Origin: Desulfurobacteriaceae bacterium
Lineage (GTDB): Bacteria > Aquificota > Aquificia > Desulfurobacteriales > Desulfurobacteriaceae
NCBI GenBank assembly: GCA_027068415.1
Contig: JAMOTD010000017.1
Location: 67,074-128,902, forward strand
Length of the DNA stretch: 61,829 nucleotides
Direction of reading: 5' to 3'
Shown here: positions 34,317 to 42,722 of the stretch, one piece after another
How the letters are laid out: every line of letters starts with the position of its first letter
Numbering within the stretch: the first letter of the stretch is position 1
Translations under genes and position numbers: made by a program
Notes under the pieces: model-generated
Seen by the model: the letters and a program-made list of their open reading frames with translations, nothing else
What the model was told of the DNA's origin: nothing
The model's database searches: none

Positions 34317-34722
34317 CAAGCAACCTCTTCTTTATTTCTTCTTTACACGTTCCGCAGGGTAGGCTTGCAAGCCTATCTTTCAGAAACCTCACTGGTATTG
34401 TAAATAGGCAATTACCGCTGTTTAAGTCAACGAAAACAAAGGAGGTTATTTTCTTAACCTCTTTATAACGTCCGACCGTACACTCTCTTCCTATCTCTAC
34501 CTTAGGCTGTCTCGGGAAGAGCTTTTTGGTTGATAAGAAAACAACTTTAGCTACCTCAAGCTTTTCACCTTCAGCTTCCAAAAACTCAAGTACTATTCCC
34601 GGTCGGCGCTCTTTTTTTAAGTCGGCTTTGATTTCTTTTGAGAGCTCCCTTGCCCTTAGAAAGTACCACAGGCAGGGAGTTTTTCTCTCTTTTAGACAAA
34701 GGGCTTCAACAAGTTGCTCCAA
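34297..34722 (-). CDS. Unknown 141-residue protein heading the Calp operon
   Basis: The first gene of the minus-strand operon, starting TTG with GGAGGGGAAAA upstream. It begins MEQLVEALCLKERKTPCLWY, has a beta-rich middle (GIVLEFLEAEGEKLEVAKVV, then CTVGRYKEVKKITSFVFVDL) and ends with a short Cys motif PCGTCKEEIKKRLLDEC. The six cysteines could bind a metal. I recognise no family. The 20-base overlap with the sigma gene implies translational coupling and a shared role. Confidence 0.75.
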   Translation of the reverse strand: MEQLVEALCLKERKTPCLWYFLRARELSKEIKADLKKERRPGIVLEFLEAEGEKLEVAKVVFLSTKKLFPRQPKVEIGRECTVGRYKEVKKITSFVFVDLNSGNCLFTIPVRFLKDRLASLPCGTCKEEIKKRLLDECGED

Positions 34723-34743
34723 TTTTCCCCTCCGGCGTCAGCC

Positions 34744-34772
34744 TTTACAGCTTTTCTCCGTTTTAGTATAAA
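34744..34772 (+). promoter_or_regulatory. Promoter of the csm operon (plus strand)
   Basis: TTTACA (34744-34749) and TATAAA (34767-34772) are spaced exactly 17 bases, close to the sigma-70 consensus. The csm1 ATG is 34 bases downstream of the -10 box. Confidence 0.65.
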
Positions 34773-34794
34773 GGAAGGTAAAACAGAAGTAAAA
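34765..34794 (-). promoter_or_regulatory. Promoter of the Calp operon (minus strand)
   Basis: Read on the minus strand, TTTTAC (34789-34794) and TATACT (34765-34770) are spaced 18 bases. It would start transcription about 10-12 bases before the TTG of the 141-residue gene region, leaving a leader of about 35 bases. The -10 box overlaps that of the csm promoter. Confidence 0.55.
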
Positions 34795-34806
34795 GGCGGA
34801 GGGAGA

Positions 34807-37383
34807 ATGGAAAGAGAGAAACTCCACCTGGCTACCCTTACAGCCCTCTTTCACGATATAGGTAAGTTCTACCAGAGGACTCAGGATAACCCCAGGAAAA
34901 GAAAGCACTACCAGTTTTCTGCCGACTTTTTAAAGGAAAAAAGGGAAAAGATAAAGAGGCTGTTTAACTTAACCGACGAAGAGTTTGAGGCCCTAAAGAA
35001 GGCGGTAGAGAGACACCATGGAAGGTTAACTCCCTCTGAGCCTCTACCTTTTATAGTTCAATCTGCCGACTGGCTTAGCTCGGGTCTTGACAGGGTTTCA
35101 ATAGACGAAGAGGCCTTTGTTGAAGGAAAAAACCCGGAAGACGACAAAGGGATTTACAAGCTCTTAGTCTCTCCCTTTGCCCTGATTAAGATAAAGCAGA
35201 AGGATAAGGCCTACCACCCCTGCATCACCCACCTTAAAGAGGAGAGAACTTGGGGATACAAGTTTAAGGAGCTCACCTCCGAAAATCTCTTTCCCGTAAA
35301 GGAGGGGGAGTACCCAATTGAGGAGAGGAAAAGAGACTACAAGGAGCTCTGGAAGAAGTTTTTAAGAGAGTTTGATGAGCTCCCTGAAAGCGGAGACTTT
35401 AACTTTAGGTTTGAGACCCTCAGAGCTCTCTTTCTCAAGTACATGTGGTGCGTTCCATCCTACACCTACGCAAAGAAGAGAATTGCGCTACCCGACGTCT
35501 CCCTTGCCCACCACCTTTTAACTTCTGCTGCAATTGCAACTGCTCTGTGGAAGTACGAAGAAAGTAAAGGTTTTGACCCTAAAAGCCTAAAGAGTAAGGA
35601 TGTGGAGAAGTTTATCTTTCTCAGCGTTGACTTTTCGGGAATTCAGAGCTTCATCTTCAGCCCTCCGAAGGATACAAAAAAGTGGGCGGCGAAAATTCTC
35701 AGGGCCCGCTCTTTCATTGTCTCCTTGGCACTGGAAACGGTTGTAAACAGGCTTTTGGAGGCGTTTGGAGTAAACGCCTCAAGTCTCTTAATGAACGCCG
35801 GAGGAAAGGCTTGGCTTCTTCTTCCAAACCTGTCTGATGCTGAGGATAGGATAGAAGAGGTTAGAAAAGAGGTCGTTGAGGCTCTTTTAAGCAGCGAAAA
35901 GAACTTCTTTGGGGAGGTGAAGTTAAAGATTGCCTACTTGGAGCTCCCTCCCAGACGGCTCCACCTGAAAAACTTTGGAAAGATAGTTGAGGAGCTTACC
36001 CAGAAGGAGGCCGAGGCTAAGTTTAGGCTCTTTAAGCCTGAGGACTTTTCCAAATTGATAATAAGTGGCTACTGTGGAAGGGTTTCTGAGGGGGACGAGA
36101 GCAAAAAGCTCTGCCCGGTTTGCGGAAAGGCTCCGGCAAGTGAGGAGCTCTACGGTGAAAAGGTCTGCTCCCTCTGTAAGTACCTGATTGAACTAGGGGA
36201 GAAACTGCCAAAGAGCGACTACGCAAAGGTTTCATTTAAAAGTTCCTCCTACTTTCCCCTTCCGGAGGTGGAGCTTTTTAAGTGTGATTTAGAAGAAAAG
36301 CTGAAGGAGCTAAAGGAGGGCGAAAAGATTTACTCCTTTACGACAAAAACTTCCCGTCCTCTACCCCTTAAACCCCTTGAAAACGCCGTTCCTATTTACG
36401 ACAAGGAAAAGGAGAGGGACGAGCTTAAGGAGCTGGTAGAAAAGTGCTACGAAGGGGAAAAGGCGCAGGAGTTCGTCGGGAAGCCCAAAAACTTCTGCCA
36501 CATAGGCCTCTATGCTCTCAAAAAGTCTGAAGGCTCCTTTTGTGGAAGACCCTTTCTTGGGGTTTTGAAAGCCGACGTTGACAACTTGGGGTACATCTTC
36601 GCCAAGGGCTTTGTAAGGGCACCTGAAAGCGACGGAGACGAGGAGTGTAGGGGCTCAATCCACTCTCTCTCAAGGCTTCTGCAACTTAGCTGGTTCTTAG
36701 ACTTTTTCTTCTCCGAGGTTGTAAGGGAGAAGATTGTGAAAGAGAAGTTTGAGAACATTTACAGCGTTTTTTCCGGGGGCGACGACCTCTTTTTCATAGG
36801 GCCCTGGGAGGATGTTCTTAAATTTGAGGGAGCTCTGAGAGAGGAGTTTAAAGAGTTCACCTGCAGGAACGATAGCTTCACCCTTTCTGTAGGAATAGCC
36901 GTCGTTAAGCCCAACCTTCCAATCTACGCCTTTGCAGAAGAAGCCGAGGAGGCCCTTGAGCGCTCAAAGAGGGAAGGGAAAAACTCCACCACACTCTTTG
37001 ACAGGAGAGTTGACTACAGGGAATTCACCCTTAAAGAGCTCCTAGAGGTTGCCGACGAAATAGTTAAGCGTGCCGGAGACTGTGCAGACGCAAGGAAGAT
37101 TTCCAACTCCTTCCTCTACAAGCTTTTAACACTGTCAGAAATGGCGAATAACGAAGGTAAGAGCGTTAAAAATCTTCTATGGAGGGCCTACCTCAGGTAC
37201 TTAACCTCAAGAAACTTTAAGAAAGAGGATGCTGAGGAGTTCTTTAAGGAGTTTGAGAAGTGGATTAGGAAGTACTCAGAGAACATTTCAGAGGAAGAAA
37301 AGAAGGGTAAAGACAACCTCTTTTACATACCACTTGCAATAGCAATTTACAGGAGGAGGAGATATGAGAGCTCAGCACAGTAA
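34807..37383 (+). CDS. csm1: Type III-A CRISPR Cas10/Csm1
   Basis: An 858-residue Cas10. ATG 34807 follows GGAGGGAGA; the longer open frame upstream is not used. The N-terminal HD nuclease motif is LFHDIGKF (His16, Asp17) with a later ERHHGRL. A zinc finger starts at Cys436 (LCPVCGKAP ... VCSLCKYL). The palm domain has the intact catalytic GGDD at residues 657-660 (FSGGDDLFF), so it should make cyclic oligoadenylates when target RNA is bound. Both DNase and cyclase sites look intact. It leads the csm1-5 operon. Confidence 0.95.
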   Translation: MEREKLHLATLTALFHDIGKFYQRTQDNPRKRKHYQFSADFLKEKREKIKRLFNLTDEEFEALKKAVERHHGRLTPSEPLPFIVQSADWLSSGLDRVSIDEEAFVEGKNPEDDKGIYKLLVSPFALIKIKQKDKAYHPCITHLKEERTWGYKFKELTSENLFPVKEGEYPIEERKRDYKELWKKFLREFDELPESGDFNFRFETLRALFLKYMWCVPSYTYAKKRIALPDVSLAHHLLTSAAIATALWKYEESKGFDPKSLKSKDVEKFIFLSVDFSGIQSFIFSPPKDTKKWAAKILRARSFIVSLALETVVNRLLEAFGVNASSLLMNAGGKAWLLLPNLSDAEDRIEEVRKEVVEALLSSEKNFFGEVKLKIAYLELPPRRLHLKNFGKIVEELTQKEAEAKFRLFKPEDFSKLIISGYCGRVSEGDESKKLCPVCGKAPASEELYGEKVCSLCKYLIELGEKLPKSDYAKVSFKSSSYFPLPEVELFKCDLEEKLKELKEGEKIYSFTTKTSRPLPLKPLENAVPIYDKEKERDELKELVEKCYEGEKAQEFVGKPKNFCHIGLYALKKSEGSFCGRPFLGVLKADVDNLGYIFAKGFVRAPESDGDEECRGSIHSLSRLLQLSWFLDFFFSEVVREKIVKEKFENIYSVFSGGDDLFFIGPWEDVLKFEGALREEFKEFTCRNDSFTLSVGIAVVKPNLPIYAFAEEAEEALERSKREGKNSTTLFDRRVDYREFTLKELLEVADEIVKRAGDCADARKISNSFLYKLLTLSEMANNEGKSVKNLLWRAYLRYLTSRNFKKEDAEEFFKEFEKWIRKYSENISEEEKKGKDNLFYIPLAIAIYRRRRYESSAQ

Positions 37384-37876
37384 CCCTTTAACGGTTAAAC
37401 CGGCAGAGATTGTTGAAAAGTTCTTTTCGGGGAAGCGGGAGGAGCTCCTGAAAGTTCTGGTTGGCGTTGACGGAGAGAGCCTCCTTGAGAAGTTTGCAAA
37501 GAGTTTAGGAGGGAAAAGGGAGAGAGAGAAGCTCTCTTTTACTAAAGTTAGAAAGTACTACGAGCAGTTCCTAAACATCTATGAGGAGGCCCTTGGCAGA
37601 GTTCTTGAGGGTAAAGCCTTAAAACAGGATTCGCTTCCTGAGGAAATTCTTGTGAAACTCTATCTCCTTAAGAGCCACGTGGTTTACGACCAGGCAAGGG
37701 AAGGAGGGAAAGTTAGAGAGGATAAGTTTAAGAACCCAAAAGCACAAAAGTTTGAGAACTTTAAGGAGTTTGTTAACTCACTAATTTTAAAAATCAACAC
37801 TTACGACGAGCTTGAAAAGGCAAAGCGCCTTTTTGAAGCCTTCGTAGGCTACGCTAAGCTCTACCTTGGAAGCTAA
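37364..37876 (+). CDS. csm2: Type III-A CRISPR small subunit Csm2
   Basis: A 170-residue all-helical protein. The C-terminal stretch LLKSHVVYDQAREGGKVRED and RLFEAFVGYAKLYLGS is typical of Csm2, the small subunit that lines the crRNA-target duplex along the Csm3 backbone. The N-terminal 60 residues are longer and less conserved. It overlaps csm1 by 20 bases and has AGGAGGAG before its ATG. Confidence 0.9.
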   Translation: MRAQHSNPLTVKPAEIVEKFFSGKREELLKVLVGVDGESLLEKFAKSLGGKREREKLSFTKVRKYYEQFLNIYEEALGRVLEGKALKQDSLPEEILVKLYLLKSHVVYDQAREGGKVREDKFKNPKAQKFENFKEFVNSLILKINTYDELEKAKRLFEAFVGYAKLYLGS

Positions 37877-37893
37877 AAAGGAAGGAGGAGAAA

Positions 37894-38661
37894 ATGAAGA
37901 GACTGAAGAAGATTGTGGAGATAACTGGAACTTTAGAGCTCTTAACAGGCCTTCACGTTGGAGCCGGAAAAGACGAGGTAAAGATTGGAGGGGTTGATAG
38001 CCCGGTTATTAAAAACCCCCTTACCGGAGAACCCTACATTCCCGGCTCAAGCCTTAAGGGAAAGATGAGAATGCTCCTTGAGCTTGCGACAGGCTCCTAC
38101 CAGTTTGACGGCAAAGATGCCGGCGACGTTCTAACCTATTCCTACTACAAAGCACACAAGAACGATAAGGAGAGACTCCCAGACCCAGAGGCGGCGAAGA
38201 ACATCTTAAAGCTTTTTGGAACTTCCGGCTCAGACTATAAAGAAATAGACGAAGAAGCAAAGGAGCTTGCAATTACCAGGCTCTCCTTTTACGACTTGTT
38301 TCTGACCAAGGAAAGTAGGGAGAAGTACAACGAAATTCTTGAAAAGCGCCTTGAAGAAAAGACGGAGGTGAAGATAAACAGGATTACGGGAACCGCTTAC
38401 GGAGGAGCTCTCAACACCAAAGAGAGGATCCCTGCCGGTATGGAGTTTGGATTCAGGCTGATTTTAAAAATCTTTGATTGCGATGATGAAAAAGCTCTCC
38501 TTGAGATGGTAAAGAGGGGCTTAAAGCTCCTGGAGTTTGACTCCTTAGGGGGAAGCGGTTCAAGGGGCTACGGAAAAGTAAAAGTAAGAGAACTCTCTTT
38601 CAGAGAGATTAACCCTTTAGAACTTGGAAAGGAGAAGAGCGGTGAGGAAGTTTCAGGCTAA
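37894..38661 (+). CDS. csm3: Type III-A CRISPR backbone RAMP Csm3
   Basis: A 255-residue RAMP protein. The catalytic Asp that cuts target RNA every six bases is Asp35 in KIGGVDSPVIKNPLTGEPYI. The glycine-rich loops are YIPGSSLKGKMR and LGGSGSRGYGKVKV near the end. Several copies form the filament that holds the crRNA. Preceded by AAGGAGGAG. It ends 20 bases inside the start of csm4. Confidence 0.95.
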   Translation: MKRLKKIVEITGTLELLTGLHVGAGKDEVKIGGVDSPVIKNPLTGEPYIPGSSLKGKMRMLLELATGSYQFDGKDAGDVLTYSYYKAHKNDKERLPDPEAAKNILKLFGTSGSDYKEIDEEAKELAITRLSFYDLFLTKESREKYNEILEKRLEEKTEVKINRITGTAYGGALNTKERIPAGMEFGFRLILKIFDCDDEKALLEMVKRGLKLLEFDSLGGSGSRGYGKVKVRELSFREINPLELGKEKSGEEVSG

Positions 38662-39553
38662 GCTCAGAATAATTACGCCCCTTGCAACTACCTTTCAGTC
38701 AGACACGCTCTTTGGGGAGTTCTGTTGGCACTTTAGCTTCCTTTACGGTTCTGACAGGCTGAAGGAGCTCCTGAGTAAGGGGGCGTTTGTGGTCTTTTCA
38801 GACATATTTCCCGAAGGCCGGCTCCCTATGCCCAAGTTCCCCGTAAAGGGAGGGTTTGATTCAATAGAGAGTTATAAGAAGTTTAAGGAGCTGAAGAAGA
38901 AAAGGTTTGTAGGAGTGGAGACCTTTAAAGAGGCTCTTGAGAAGAGTTCTACTTTTGAAGAATTCTGTAAGGAACTCTACTCTTTAGCAGAGCAGGAAAA
39001 GGATGAGAGCTTTTTCAAGCAGAGCTCCAGAGTTAGAGTAGCGATAAACCGCCTTACCGGAACGGCCTACGAGGGGAAGCTCTTTCAGGTTGAGGAACTC
39101 TTTCCGAAAGTAAAGTTTTTCACCCTCTACGGCCTCTTTGAGCCGGAGCTAATAAGTGCCGACGAAGTTAAAGCCACCCTTGAGTTTTTAGGTTTAAGCG
39201 GTTTTGGGGCCAAAAAGAGCTCCGGAGCAGGCAAATTTGAGATAGTTGAGTTTAAGGAGGAATGGGAGCTCCCGGAAAGAGGAGAGAACTGGTTTGTCTC
39301 TCTCTCAACGGGCCTTCCCGAAGGTGGAGAGGTTGAAGAGTTCTACGCCGACTTCTTTACAAAGTTCCCGAAACACGGAAGGGAAGTCGCCCGGCCGGAA
39401 ATCTTTAAGGAGCCTTTGATTCTCTCAAGGTCCGGCTCAACCTTTAAGGCAAGAGAGAAGAAGGAGTTCTACGGCTCCTTGGTTGAGATATCTGCGCCGG
39501 CCCTTAAAGGCCACAAACACTCAAGAGTCGTAGTTCCTCTATTTGTGGGGTAG
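38642..39553 (+). CDS. csm4: Type III-A CRISPR RAMP Csm4
   Basis: A 303-residue Csm4, which caps the 5' handle end of the crRNA and contacts Cas10. The GTG at 38642 is chosen: AAGGAG lies 7 bases upstream. It starts VRKFQAKLRIITPLATTF, has FGEFCWHFSFLYG, a RAMP loop with VAINRLTGTAYEGKLFQ, and the G-loop LSGFGAKKSSGAGKFEIV. It ends with HKHSRVVVPLFVG. csm5 follows 4 bases later. Confidence 0.92.
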   Translation: MRKFQAKLRIITPLATTFQSDTLFGEFCWHFSFLYGSDRLKELLSKGAFVVFSDIFPEGRLPMPKFPVKGGFDSIESYKKFKELKKKRFVGVETFKEALEKSSTFEEFCKELYSLAEQEKDESFFKQSSRVRVAINRLTGTAYEGKLFQVEELFPKVKFFTLYGLFEPELISADEVKATLEFLGLSGFGAKKSSGAGKFEIVEFKEEWELPERGENWFVSLSTGLPEGGEVEEFYADFFTKFPKHGREVARPEIFKEPLILSRSGSTFKAREKKEFYGSLVEISAPALKGHKHSRVVVPLFVG

Positions 39554-39557
39554 GGAG

Positions 39558-40766
39558 ATGAGAAGTGAACCCGTTTCAATTAAAGTTCGCCTGAAAGTTA
39601 AAACGCCAACGGCAATTGGCACCGGAGAGAGCTATACTCTCTTCAGCTACGCTGTAAAGGAGAGAGAGCTTTTAGTAATCAACTTTAAAAAGCTGATAGA
39701 GAAGTTAAAGTCCACAGGGAGGTTGGGCGAGTTTAAGGAGCTCCTTAAAAGGTTTACGCCCTTTGACGTCGTCAAACTTCAAAACTTCTACTCTCGGGTA
39801 GTAGGTCGGGACGAGGCAATAGCAGTTTTAAAGCTTGAGCCAGAAGTTGCAGAGTACTTTAAGGGGAAGTTTGCGAGGTTAGCCGAGCTTTTAAGGGGAA
39901 GGAACTTCAAAGAGTATTTTGAGGAGCTTGGGGCCGCTGAAGTAAGAGAGGCTTTTAAGAATCCGCTAACCGGGAAAGCTTACATTCCCGGTTCAAGCCT
40001 TAAGGGGGCCATAAGAACCTCGCTACTCAACTACTTGATTAAGAAGGGCAAGATAGACAAGGAAAAATTTATAGGGGAACTCCAAAGGGCTTTTAATCAG
40101 GTTGGCCTTCACTGGCCGGGAGTTTACTCCAGGGAAGAGCTCCCAACAAACTTCGGAGAGCTTGAGAAAGCGCTGAAGAGGATTTTTAACGAGATAGATT
40201 CCCACCTCCTCTGTGATTTCCTGACGGCAGTTGATTCCTCTGACTTCGGAAGGGACTTAATGAGGTTTGTAAAAGTTTCCGATTTCTCTCCGACAGGGGA
40301 AGTTTCCACTTCAGTCGGAAGGCTCAGAAGAGTAAGCAGAAAGGGTAAGGAAAATGCCTTTGGTTTTGTTGAGTTCGTTGAACCGGGAGCTCTCTTTGAG
40401 GGAACCATTACTTTCTACCCTGAATTTATTGAGAAGTACGCAGAGTGTCCCTTAAAGGTTAACCCCCAGCTGGTGGTTAAGGCCCTTAGAAGTGAGTACT
40501 CAAAGGTTCTCCGTTGGGAAAGGGATTTTCTGGGGAAATCTCCTCTGCCCTTTACTAAAGAGGAGGTAAAGCTCTACCAGAGGGAGAACTCTCCGCTTGC
40601 CCCGATTAAACTCGGTTTTGGAGCCGGAGCTCTCTCTAAAACCTTCTCAGACGCTCCCGAGCTTAGGGTAATAGGAAACAGGCACACGGGAATCAGGCCG
40701 GAACCTACCGAAATTTCGGTAATGAGAGGCAGGCCGATGGGCTGGTGTCTTCTGGAGGTCTGCTGA
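39558..40766 (+). CDS. csm5: Type III-A CRISPR RAMP Csm5
   Basis: A 402-residue Csm5, which caps the 3' end of the crRNA and helps its trimming. ATG 39558 follows GGTAGGGAG; the open frame begins 5 codons earlier without a site. It has an N-terminal KTPTAIGTGES loop, the RAMP block NPLTGKAYIPGSSLKGAIRT near residues 135-154 and a helical middle. The C-terminus reads IRPEPTEISVMRGRPMGW. Its TGA overlaps the ATG of the PLD-HerA gene by one base (TGATG). Confidence 0.92.
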   Translation: MRSEPVSIKVRLKVKTPTAIGTGESYTLFSYAVKERELLVINFKKLIEKLKSTGRLGEFKELLKRFTPFDVVKLQNFYSRVVGRDEAIAVLKLEPEVAEYFKGKFARLAELLRGRNFKEYFEELGAAEVREAFKNPLTGKAYIPGSSLKGAIRTSLLNYLIKKGKIDKEKFIGELQRAFNQVGLHWPGVYSREELPTNFGELEKALKRIFNEIDSHLLCDFLTAVDSSDFGRDLMRFVKVSDFSPTGEVSTSVGRLRRVSRKGKENAFGFVEFVEPGALFEGTITFYPEFIEKYAECPLKVNPQLVVKALRSEYSKVLRWERDFLGKSPLPFTKEEVKLYQRENSPLAPIKLGFGAGALSKTFSDAPELRVIGNRHTGIRPEPTEISVMRGRPMGWCLLEVC

Positions 40767-42688
40767 TGGAGATTTTAACCAGCGACCAAATTTACGGTAA
40801 GATAGAGGAGCTCGTAAAAAGGGCTGAAGTTTCTATCTGGCTCTCTTCAGCTTGGCTTAAAAGTAGCGTTCTTGAGAGGCTTTTTGCTCAGGTTCCGGAA
40901 AATACTAAAGACTTAAAAGTTGTTTTAAGGGCTTCAGAGCTTCAGGATTTGCTCATTACCGACGAGAAGGTTTTTGAGATTTTAAGAAAGTGGGAAATCT
41001 ACCTCCATCCCCGCCTTCACGCGAAGTTTATCCTTGTAGACGGCAGGTACGCCGTTGTCGGCTCTGCCAACTTTACCTATTCGGGGCTTTCAGAGTTCTC
41101 AAAGGGGAACGTTGAGGCGGCCGTTTACTACGATGAAACCGATGACCCGGAAGAGGTTGAGAAGCTTAAAAACTATTTCATAGATATAGTAGAGAGTAAA
41201 GAGACTTTCAGGGTTGACGGCTCTCTGGTCGGCTTTGCAATGAATCCGGTAAAGTCCCGCTCCTTTGAGTTTGTTGCCCTTGAGGAGGTTAAAGAGCAGG
41301 ATTATGTAGAAATCAGAGACGGTGATAGAAAACTAATAGGGAGAGTTCTGGAGCTCTACTCCTACGATATGGACTTTTTTGCAAATCCCTTCACCGCCGG
41401 GGAGTCTCCCGTTTTCGGCTCTTTGGATACTTTTAAGCTCCTCTTTGCTAAAGGTGAGAATTCCGACTGGAAAAAGGCTGCTGTTTGGGCCTACCTTAAC
41501 GACAACGGAGCTAAACTTAAGCTTGCGGTTGCAAGTGTTGTAGGTGAATTAAAAGAGGATAAACTTGAGACCTCTCTCTCTCCCGTTTCGGTGGGCTCGC
41601 CCGTTTTTAAACTTTCTGAGGATGATATTTCTTCCCTTTTGAGGAAAAACTTCTCGGGCGCAGATATGGTTAGACCGGTGAAAGTTGGGAAGTTGGTGGG
41701 GAGCTCCGCCGAGGCCTTTATTGATGCCTCGGAGGTTCTTTCTAAACACCTGTTGGTTTTAGGAACCACCGGCTCGGGTAAGAGCTACTTTACGAAACTC
41801 TTCCTCAAGAGGCTGTTGGAGGCCGACCCTGAGGTGAAAGTTTTTATCCTTGACCCCCACGGTGAGTACAGGGAAGGGCTTGGTTCTTCCGCTATTGAGG
41901 AGCTCACCGTTGAAGACCTGCTTCTGCCGGTTTTTCCAGAAGAGGTTGAGGAGCTAATAAAGCAGGAGGGAGGGTCCTCCCTGATTTCCGGGAACTCAAA
42001 GGAGGCTTCTAAGAACAGGTCTTTAATCTCAAAGGCCGTTAGGCCTTCCCTCGGCCTTACCGCTTTTAGGGAGAAGAGCTTAAGGGAATTGATAAGGGAG
42101 TTTTCAGATAGAAACAACGAGAAGGAGGCTCTCCTCTCTTCCCTTTCTGATGTATATGACGGTCAGCCGAACCTTGTCAGAGCTCTTGAGAGAGCTCTCA
42201 ACTCGGCGAGCAGAGTTGTGATTTTTAACTTTAAAAGGGTTAGTGAGCCCTCTACGAGGGTTAACGTTGCCGGCCTTGTGATGAGGGAGCTCTTTGAGAG
42301 GGCCAAGAGGGGAGATATCGGAAAGACCTTCCTCGTTCTTGAGGAGGCCCACAGCTTTGCCCCCGAAAGGGGATTCGGAGATACCTCTGCCGGAAGGGAT
42401 AACTTGGCCTTGACTATGGCCAGGAAAATAGCCTCCGAGGGGAGGAAGTTTAACTTGGGGCTCGGCGTTATAACGCAGAGGCCGGCTCAGGTAAGTAAGT
42501 ACGTTCTCTCCCAGACCAACACTCAAGTAATGTTCCGAACAATTAACTCTTCGGACCTTGACGTTATCTCCTCTTTTGTTGAGTATGCAGGTGAGGACGT
42601 TGTCTCCCTTCTTCCGTCCCTTCAAACAGGAATGGGAGTTGTCTGCGGAATAGGAACTCCCTTCCCCCTGCTAATTAACGTTGAGTAA
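40766..42688 (+). CDS. PLD nuclease-HerA ATPase fusion, coupled to csm5
   Basis: A 640-residue fusion. Residues 1-145 are a phospholipase D-type nuclease domain with one HKD motif: HPRLHAKFILVDGRYAVVGS gives His85, Lys87, Asp92, Ser100 and Asn102. Residues about 160-300 form a HAS-barrel-like domain. The rest is a HerA/FtsK-type motor: Walker A GTTGSGKS at 333-340, ILDPHGEY, Walker B FLVLEEAHSF at 522-531, a sensor-like ITQRPAQVSKYVLSQTNTQV and an arginine-rich stretch. HerA motors pump DNA in repair (with NurA) or defence. No NurA is here; the PLD domain would be the built-in nuclease. One-base overlap with csm5 suggests co-translation. Not a standard Csm component. Confidence 0.88.
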   Translation: MEILTSDQIYGKIEELVKRAEVSIWLSSAWLKSSVLERLFAQVPENTKDLKVVLRASELQDLLITDEKVFEILRKWEIYLHPRLHAKFILVDGRYAVVGSANFTYSGLSEFSKGNVEAAVYYDETDDPEEVEKLKNYFIDIVESKETFRVDGSLVGFAMNPVKSRSFEFVALEEVKEQDYVEIRDGDRKLIGRVLELYSYDMDFFANPFTAGESPVFGSLDTFKLLFAKGENSDWKKAAVWAYLNDNGAKLKLAVASVVGELKEDKLETSLSPVSVGSPVFKLSEDDISSLLRKNFSGADMVRPVKVGKLVGSSAEAFIDASEVLSKHLLVLGTTGSGKSYFTKLFLKRLLEADPEVKVFILDPHGEYREGLGSSAIEELTVEDLLLPVFPEEVEELIKQEGGSSLISGNSKEASKNRSLISKAVRPSLGLTAFREKSLRELIREFSDRNNEKEALLSSLSDVYDGQPNLVRALERALNSASRVVIFNFKRVSEPSTRVNVAGLVMRELFERAKRGDIGKTFLVLEEAHSFAPERGFGDTSAGRDNLALTMARKIASEGRKFNLGLGVITQRPAQVSKYVLSQTNTQVMFRTINSSDLDVISSFVEYAGEDVVSLLPSLQTGMGVVCGIGTPFPLLINVE

Positions 42689-42691
42689 TTA

Positions 42692-42717
42692 AAAGCCCCG
42701 CCTTCCTGCGGGGCTTT
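42692..42717. terminator. Bidirectional terminator between the csm operon and ccsA
   Basis: AAAGCCCCGC (42692-42701) and GCGGGGCTTT (42708-42717) pair perfectly around CTTCCT. T and A flanks make it usable in both directions. It lies between two convergent genes. Confidence 0.88.
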
Positions 42718-42722
42718 ATCTT

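Noticed and set aside
40766-42688. Csm6 or another CARF effector in the csm operon
   Set aside because: The last gene has HKD and HerA motifs and no CARF or HEPN signature (no R-x4-6-H active site in context).
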